Below, in pieces: positions 59,792 through 64,000 of a DNA stretch of 64,000 nucleotides. A model generated the notes under the pieces. It was not told the origin of the DNA, did not search any database, and was given only the letters and a program-made list of their open reading frames with translations. The DNA lies in contig NZ_CP069354.1 of assembly GCF_016864375.1 (NCBI RefSeq), positions 3,569,501 through 3,633,500 on the forward strand. Reading direction: 5' to 3'. The DNA is from Microvirga sp. VF16. Lineage in GTDB: Bacteria > Pseudomonadota > Alphaproteobacteria > Rhizobiales > Beijerinckiaceae. The position numbers and the translations under genes are program-made. Position 1 is the stretch's first letter. Each line of letters begins with the position of its first letter.

Positions 59792-60561
59792 AAGTCCACT
59801 TCATCGGAGCTGGCCCCGGCGCTGCCGATCTCATCACCGTGCGCGGTCGCTCGCTCATCGAACGCTGTCCCGTCTGCCTCTATGCGGGGTCCATCGTGCC
59901 GCCGGAGATCCTGTCCTGGTGTCCGCAAGGCGCGCGGCTCGTCGATACGGCACCTCTCGATCTCGATGCCATCACGGCTGAATACGTACGGGCCCATGAG
60001 CAGGGTGAAGACGTGGCGCGTCTCCATTCCGGTGACCTCTCGATCTGGAGCGCCATGGGCGAGCAGTTGCGGCGCCTCGATGCGCTCGGCATCCCCTACA
60101 CGATCACACCGGGCGTTCCCGCCTTCGCAGCCGCCGCTGCCACACTAGGACGCGAGCTCACGGTACCGGAGGTCGGCCAGTCGTTGGTGCTCACCCGCAC
60201 CTCGGGCCGCGCCTCCGCCATGCCGGAAACGGAGCAGCTTACCACCTTCGCGCAGACGAAGGCGACGCTCGCCATCCATCTGTCGATCCATGTAATCGAG
60301 CAGGTGGTCGAGGACCTGCTGCCGTTCTATGGCGCCGATTGTCCCGCAGCGGTCGTCTGGCGCGCGTCATGGCCGGATGAGCGGGTGATCAAGGGCACGC
60401 TGCAGACGATTGCCGCCATGGTCCGGGCCGAAAAGCTGGAGCGTACGGCGCTGATCCTGGTCGGACACACGCTTGCCGCAAAAGAATTTCGTGACAGCGC
60501 GCTCTATTCGACCGATTACGACCGCCGCTTCCGCCCCAGCGCCCGGGAGGATAGCCGATGA
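59788..60561 (+). CDS. cobM: Precorrin-4 C11-methyltransferase
   Basis: A 257-residue methylase with KVHFIGAGPGAADLITVRGRSLIERCPVCLYAGSIVP, LHSGDLSIWSAMGEQLRRLDALGIPYTITPGVPAFAAAAA, and LTRTSGRASAMPETE, all CobM/CbiF marks. Overlaps the cobE stop by four bases. The 184 bases before cobA contain only a weak 63-residue frame. Confidence 0.95.
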   Translation: MKVHFIGAGPGAADLITVRGRSLIERCPVCLYAGSIVPPEILSWCPQGARLVDTAPLDLDAITAEYVRAHEQGEDVARLHSGDLSIWSAMGEQLRRLDALGIPYTITPGVPAFAAAAATLGRELTVPEVGQSLVLTRTSGRASAMPETEQLTTFAQTKATLAIHLSIHVIEQVVEDLLPFYGADCPAAVVWRASWPDERVIKGTLQTIAAMVRAEKLERTALILVGHTLAAKEFRDSALYSTDYDRRFRPSAREDSR

Positions 60562-60745
60562 TGTGCATGGCTTCGGGCAACAGCGTGAAACGGCGATCTC
60601 GGGCTGATCGGGAAAATCTTCTGTCTACCACCAAGATACGCCGCTCCTGCAGCCGCGGGTTTACTCTCGTCCATACGCGCTCTTACATCGTCGCCATGAA
60701 TTCCAATCGTCGCTTCGTGACCGCCAGTCCTGCCCGGAGGCCCGC

Positions 60746-61540
60746 ATGACCTCCCTCTCTCGCCTCTCGCCCCCCTTTGCGCCGGGCACGGTCTGGCTCG
60801 TGGGCGCAGGCCCTGGCGATCCTGGCCTGCTCACGATCCATGCGTTGAACGCCCTCGCAGCGGCCGATGTCGTTGTCTACGACGCCCTCGTCGACTCGGC
60901 CGTGCTGTCCTTTGCCCGCGAGGGCGCCGTGCTGGAATTCGCCGGCAAGCGCGGGGGCAAGCCCTCGGCCGTCCAGCGGGATATCTGCGAGCGGCTGATC
61001 CAGCTCGCCCGCGAGGGCAAGCGTGTCCTGCGGCTGAAAGGAGGCGATCCCTTCATTTTCGGCCGCGGCGGCGAAGAGGCGTTGGCGCTCTCGGACGCCG
61101 GCATTCCGTTCCGCATCATCCCCGGCGTGTCGAGCGGCCTTGCCTCGCTCGCCATCCACGGCGTGCCGGCAACCATGCGCACAACGAACCATGCGGTCAT
61201 CCTCGCCACCGGCCATGCCGCACCCGACTCGGAGATCGAGTGGACCTCGCTTGCCCGCACCGGTGCTCCCATCGTGCTCTACATGGCTGTGTCCAGCCTC
61301 CCGTCCATCGTGAAGGGGCTTATGGATGGCGGACTTTCCGGCGATACGCCGGCGCTGGCCGTGTATGGAGCGACAACCGCCAAGGAAAGCGTGGTGGAAG
61401 GAACGCTCGAAACCCTGCCGAAGCTCGCCGAGGACGGTCTCATCCGCTCGCCAGCCATCGTTGCCATCGGGGCGATCGCCGCCTTCCGCTCGGCCATTGC
61501 CAATCATCTGCTCGAATTCGGCAGCGAGGCGGCTCAGTGA
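60746..61540 (+). CDS. cobA: Uroporphyrinogen-III C-methyltransferase
   Basis: A 264-residue SUMT enzyme: VWLVGAGPGDPGLLTIHALNALAAADVVVYDALV, GKRGGKPSAVQRDICERLIQLAREGKRVLRLKGGDPFIFGRGGEEA and VPGVSSGLASLAIHGVPATMR-type block. It commits uroporphyrinogen III to precorrin-2. The stop overlaps the cobB GTG start. Confidence 0.95.
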   Translation: MTSLSRLSPPFAPGTVWLVGAGPGDPGLLTIHALNALAAADVVVYDALVDSAVLSFAREGAVLEFAGKRGGKPSAVQRDICERLIQLAREGKRVLRLKGGDPFIFGRGGEEALALSDAGIPFRIIPGVSSGLASLAIHGVPATMRTTNHAVILATGHAAPDSEIEWTSLARTGAPIVLYMAVSSLPSIVKGLMDGGLSGDTPALAVYGATTAKESVVEGTLETLPKLAEDGLIRSPAIVAIGAIAAFRSAIANHLLEFGSEAAQ

Positions 61541-62859
61541 GCGTCGGTCCCGGCCTCCTTATCGCTGCGCCTCGCTCCGGCTCCGGCAAGACGACCATCG
61601 TCCTCGGGCTCCAGCGGGCCCTCGCTCGCCGGGGCCTGCGTGTGCGCGGCATGAAATGTGGGCCGGATTACATCGATCCGGCCTTCCACGCCGCCGCCAC
61701 CGGCGCCCCGAGCTTCAACCTCGACAGCTTCGCGATGAGCAGACCGCTTCTGCAAGCGCTCGCATCCGAGGCGGCCGGCGATGCGACGCTTGTGATCGCG
61801 GAAGGCTCGATGGGCCTTTTCGACGGCATCCGCCAGGAGACCGGCCGCACCGGCGCCAGCGCCGACATCGCCGCCCTGTTCGGCTGGCCGGTGATCCTCG
61901 TTCTCGACGTGTCGGGCCATGCGCAGTCGGCCGCCGCCGTCGCCCTCGGCTGCGCCCGCTTCGACCCCCGCATCGACGTGGCCGGTGTCGTGCTGAACAA
62001 GGTCGCGAGCGAACGCCACCGCAGGCTGGTCGAGGACGGCATGACGCGCATCGGCCTCCCCGTCCTCGGCGCCCTCATGCGCAACACCGAGCTGACCCTC
62101 CCGGAGCGCCATCTCGGCCTCGTCCAGGCAGGCGAAACCGACGAGCTCGACGCGCGGCTGGAGCGCCTTGCCGACGCGGTGGAAGGCGCGCTCGACATCG
62201 ACCGGCTGATGGCCCTGTCCCGCCCGACCCGGCTCGAGACCGCCGGCAACGCACAATCTCTGCCGCCGCCGGGCCAGCGGATCGCGCTGGCCTCGGATCA
62301 AGCCTTTTCTTTCGTCTATCCGCATGTGCTTATGGGATGGCGTACGGCCGGGGCCGAGATCGTTCCCTTCTCCCCCCTAGCCGACGAGCCCCCGCCATCC
62401 GATTGCGACGTCTGCTGGTTGCCAGGGGGCTATCCAGAGCTTCACGCCGGCCGCATCGCGGGAGCGCAAAACTTCCTCGAAGGATTGCGAGCCTTTTCCG
62501 AAAGCCGTCCGGTCCATGGCGAGTGCGGCGGCTACATGGTGCTGGGCCGGTCCCTGGAGGATGCGGAGGGATATGCTCATCCCATGGCAGGCCTGCTCCC
62601 CGTCGAGACGAGCTATGCCAAGCGCAGGATGCATCTCGGATACCGGGTGGCGCATCTGCTCGGTGACAGCGCCATGGGACAAGCCGGCCGGCGCCTCGTC
62701 GGCCACGAGTTTCACTATGCCTCGGTCACGCAGAGCGATACGTCACGGGAGGCCGCCTTTGCCCGTATTGCGGATGCTGAGGGCAACGATCTCGGCTTTG
62801 CCGGACATCGCCGCGGGCTCGTGACGGGAAGCTTCTTCCACGCCATCGCTCAGGGATGA
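61537..62859 (+). CDS. cobB: Hydrogenobyrinic acid a,c-diamide synthase
   Basis: A 440-residue glutamine amidotransferase from GTG 61537 (GTGA overlap with cobA; the longer open frame is upstream shadow). P-loop AAPRSGSGKTTI, then MKCGPDYIDPAFHAAATG, and glutaminase nucleophile HGECGGYMVLGRSL near residue 329. Last gene of the cobalamin run. It feeds CobN. Confidence 0.95.
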   Translation: MSVGPGLLIAAPRSGSGKTTIVLGLQRALARRGLRVRGMKCGPDYIDPAFHAAATGAPSFNLDSFAMSRPLLQALASEAAGDATLVIAEGSMGLFDGIRQETGRTGASADIAALFGWPVILVLDVSGHAQSAAAVALGCARFDPRIDVAGVVLNKVASERHRRLVEDGMTRIGLPVLGALMRNTELTLPERHLGLVQAGETDELDARLERLADAVEGALDIDRLMALSRPTRLETAGNAQSLPPPGQRIALASDQAFSFVYPHVLMGWRTAGAEIVPFSPLADEPPPSDCDVCWLPGGYPELHAGRIAGAQNFLEGLRAFSESRPVHGECGGYMVLGRSLEDAEGYAHPMAGLLPVETSYAKRRMHLGYRVAHLLGDSAMGQAGRRLVGHEFHYASVTQSDTSREAAFARIADAEGNDLGFAGHRRGLVTGSFFHAIAQG

Positions 62860-63015
62860 TCTTGCCCCTGGCCCCGCTGTTCGCCCCTGCCGCATGCGAC
62901 GATGGCCCGTCCGAACTGGCCCATCCGGGGTGGAGAAATGCGATTCACTCCCTATTTCGCAAGAGCGGTGGGAAAAAAGGCCGGAATAGCGGCATCAAAG
63001 CGAAGGGAACACGCA

Positions 63016-63489
63016 ATGGCAAAGAATACGATCTGCCTCTGGTACGATAAGGATGCCGAGGCTGCGGCCCGCTTCTATGCCGAGACCTTTCCTGATAGCG
63101 CAGTGGGTGCCGTGTACCGTGCACCCAGTGACTACCCGGCCGGCAAAGAGGGCGACGTATTGATGGTCGAGTTCACGGTTGCGGGTGTTCCCTGTATCGG
63201 CCTCAACGGAGGTTCCACGTTCAAACATAACGAAGCCTTCTCGTTCCAAATCGCCACCGACGATCAGGACGAGACCGACCGTTACTGGAATGCCATCGTC
63301 GGCAACGGCGGCCAGGAGAGCGCTTGCGGCTGGTGCAAGGACAGGTGGGGCGTGTCCTGGCAGATCACGCCGCGCGTCCTGATGGAGGCGATGGCGGCGG
63401 GCGGCGCTGAAGCCAAACGCGCGTTCGAAGCGATGATGGACATGAGGAAGATCGACGTCGCCGCGATCGAGGCGGCACGGCGCGGTTGA
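63016..63489 (+). CDS. VOC-superfamily (PhnB-like) protein
   Basis: A 157-residue protein from ATG 63016 behind AGGGAA. CLWYDKDAEAAARFYAETFPDSAVGAV is the standard PhnB/3-demethylubiquinone-methyltransferase-like start, with GLNGGSTFKHNEAFSFQIATDDQDETDRYW and GWCKDRWGVSWQITPRVLMEAM. Vicinal-oxygen-chelate fold; the substrate is unknown. Monocistronic and unrelated to B12. Confidence 0.88.
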   Translation: MAKNTICLWYDKDAEAAARFYAETFPDSAVGAVYRAPSDYPAGKEGDVLMVEFTVAGVPCIGLNGGSTFKHNEAFSFQIATDDQDETDRYWNAIVGNGGQESACGWCKDRWGVSWQITPRVLMEAMAAGGAEAKRAFEAMMDMRKIDVAAIEAARRG

Positions 63490-63802
63490 TACCCCAAAGC
63501 TGACCGGGGCTCTCCGGCTCGGGGCATTGTCTTCGAGCGCTTATCCCATGTTAATGCGGGCCAGCCTGCTCGCGATTTCCTTGAAGCGCTTCCGGATCGG
63601 GGAGACGACATCGTGACGCGGCATGGGCCCGAAACGGCAAATCGCCATCGTTTCGCCCCAGCCATCCTTCTTGATCCGTATCGAAGCCTGAAAGGGGTCG
63701 GGGAGGACAATCAAGCTTGACGGATCGGCGGACGGGTCCCTGACCCGCGCCTCGGATCGCCCAAGCTCCTGTTCATCGCATCCCAGGGCATTGGAGGCGC
63801 TG

Positions 63803-64000
63803 ATGAAAGAGGCATTCCATCTCGGACAGCTTGTCCGGATTGCCAAAACGTCTTCGGGTTATGCGGACCATCGCACCTATTGCATCGTCTGCCTCGTGCC
63901 GGACGAGGACGACACCCCGCTTTACCGCATCAAGAATACGGTCGGGATCGAACATCTCGTCAAACCCGACGAGATCGAACCCGCGGCGCTGACCGCCGTG
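63803..64000 (+). CDS. Hypothetical protein, cut by window end
   Basis: From ATG 63803, with GGAGG seven bases upstream, the frame stays open to the last base: KEAFHLGQLVRIAKTSSGYADHRTYCIVCLVPDEDDTPLYRIKN, continuing TVGIEHLVKPDEIEP. This resembles short alphaproteobacterial proteins with a small beta-barrel core. The stop is outside the window. Confidence 0.6.
   Translation, partial: MKEAFHLGQLVRIAKTSSGYADHRTYCIVCLVPDEDDTPLYRIKNTVGIEHLVKPDEIEPAALTAV

Noticed and set aside
60558..60749. 63-residue frame between cobM and cobA
   Set aside because: Basic, no conserved block, overlaps both neighbours by four bases; likely spurious, although a short leader peptide cannot be excluded.
63541..63846. 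101-residue minus-strand frame near the window end
   Set aside because: It overlaps the ribosome-binding site and start of the better plus-strand gene at 63803; the C-terminal part (QASIRIKKDGWGETMAICRFGPM) looks somewhat coding, so a shorter gene at 63541-63740 remains possible.
1..64000. CRISPR array
   Set aside because: No regularly spaced direct repeats of 24-40 bases were seen anywhere, and no cas gene.

Overview
The window is from an alphaproteobacterium, most likely a Rhizobiales member of the Methylobacterium/Microvirga kind. This is inferred from the complete aerobic (oxygen-dependent) cob-type B12 pathway, IHF-beta, DUF6894 and rhizobial-type small proteins, and GC-rich core DNA. 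No 16S or housekeeping marker is present to fix the genus.

Positions 1-8100 are a mixed accessory region. It holds the 3' end of a TPR protein, a decayed nucleosidase fragment, small orphan genes, and a probable copper/periplasm cluster (cupin, YcnI-like protein, CopC-CopD fusion). Positions 8100-31000 form a defence-rich region: a two-gene ATPase/partner unit of unknown type, a serine recombinase with a dyad in its upstream DNA, a solitary DNA methyltransferase carrying two HTH domains, two PD-(D/E)XK nuclease-like proteins, IHF-beta, a DoxX protein, an ADP-ribosylglycohydrolase, and a type I restriction operon hsdM-hsdS-hsdR plus metallopeptidase in which hsdS is frameshifted. It ends in an apparently complete type II-A (Eco1/Ec86-like) retron: msr-msd RNA, a nucleoside-deoxyribosyltransferase-like effector and a reverse transcriptase.

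Positions 32000-36132 are the right end of an integrated element: a VapE-like helicase/primase, a MarR-type regulator behind a strong promoter, an AlpA/Xis-like protein and a tyrosine integrase. Immediately after lies the 3' half of a tRNA-Gln(CTG) gene without its 5' half, which is the expected duplicated attachment site. The intact tRNA and the left junction should lie upstream of this window.

Positions 36133-43940 are gene-poor core DNA with small membrane or secreted proteins, a Crp/Fnr regulator, dispersed palindromic repeats and candidate small structured RNAs. Positions 43943-62859 are the cobalamin cluster: cobC and cobD divergent; cobO-cobQ on the minus strand; then a cobalamin riboswitch leading hupE-like transporter, DUF1636, cobW, cobN, cobG, cobH, cobI and cobJ; cobK on the opposite strand; and cobL, cobE, cobM, cobA and cobB. 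Together these cover cobalt uptake, ring methylation and contraction, cobalt insertion, amidation, adenosylation and aminopropanol attachment. cobF, cobS, cobT and the lower-ligand genes are not in the window. cobN carries a 111-base palindromic repeat inserted in frame. The window ends with a VOC-family protein and a truncated gene.
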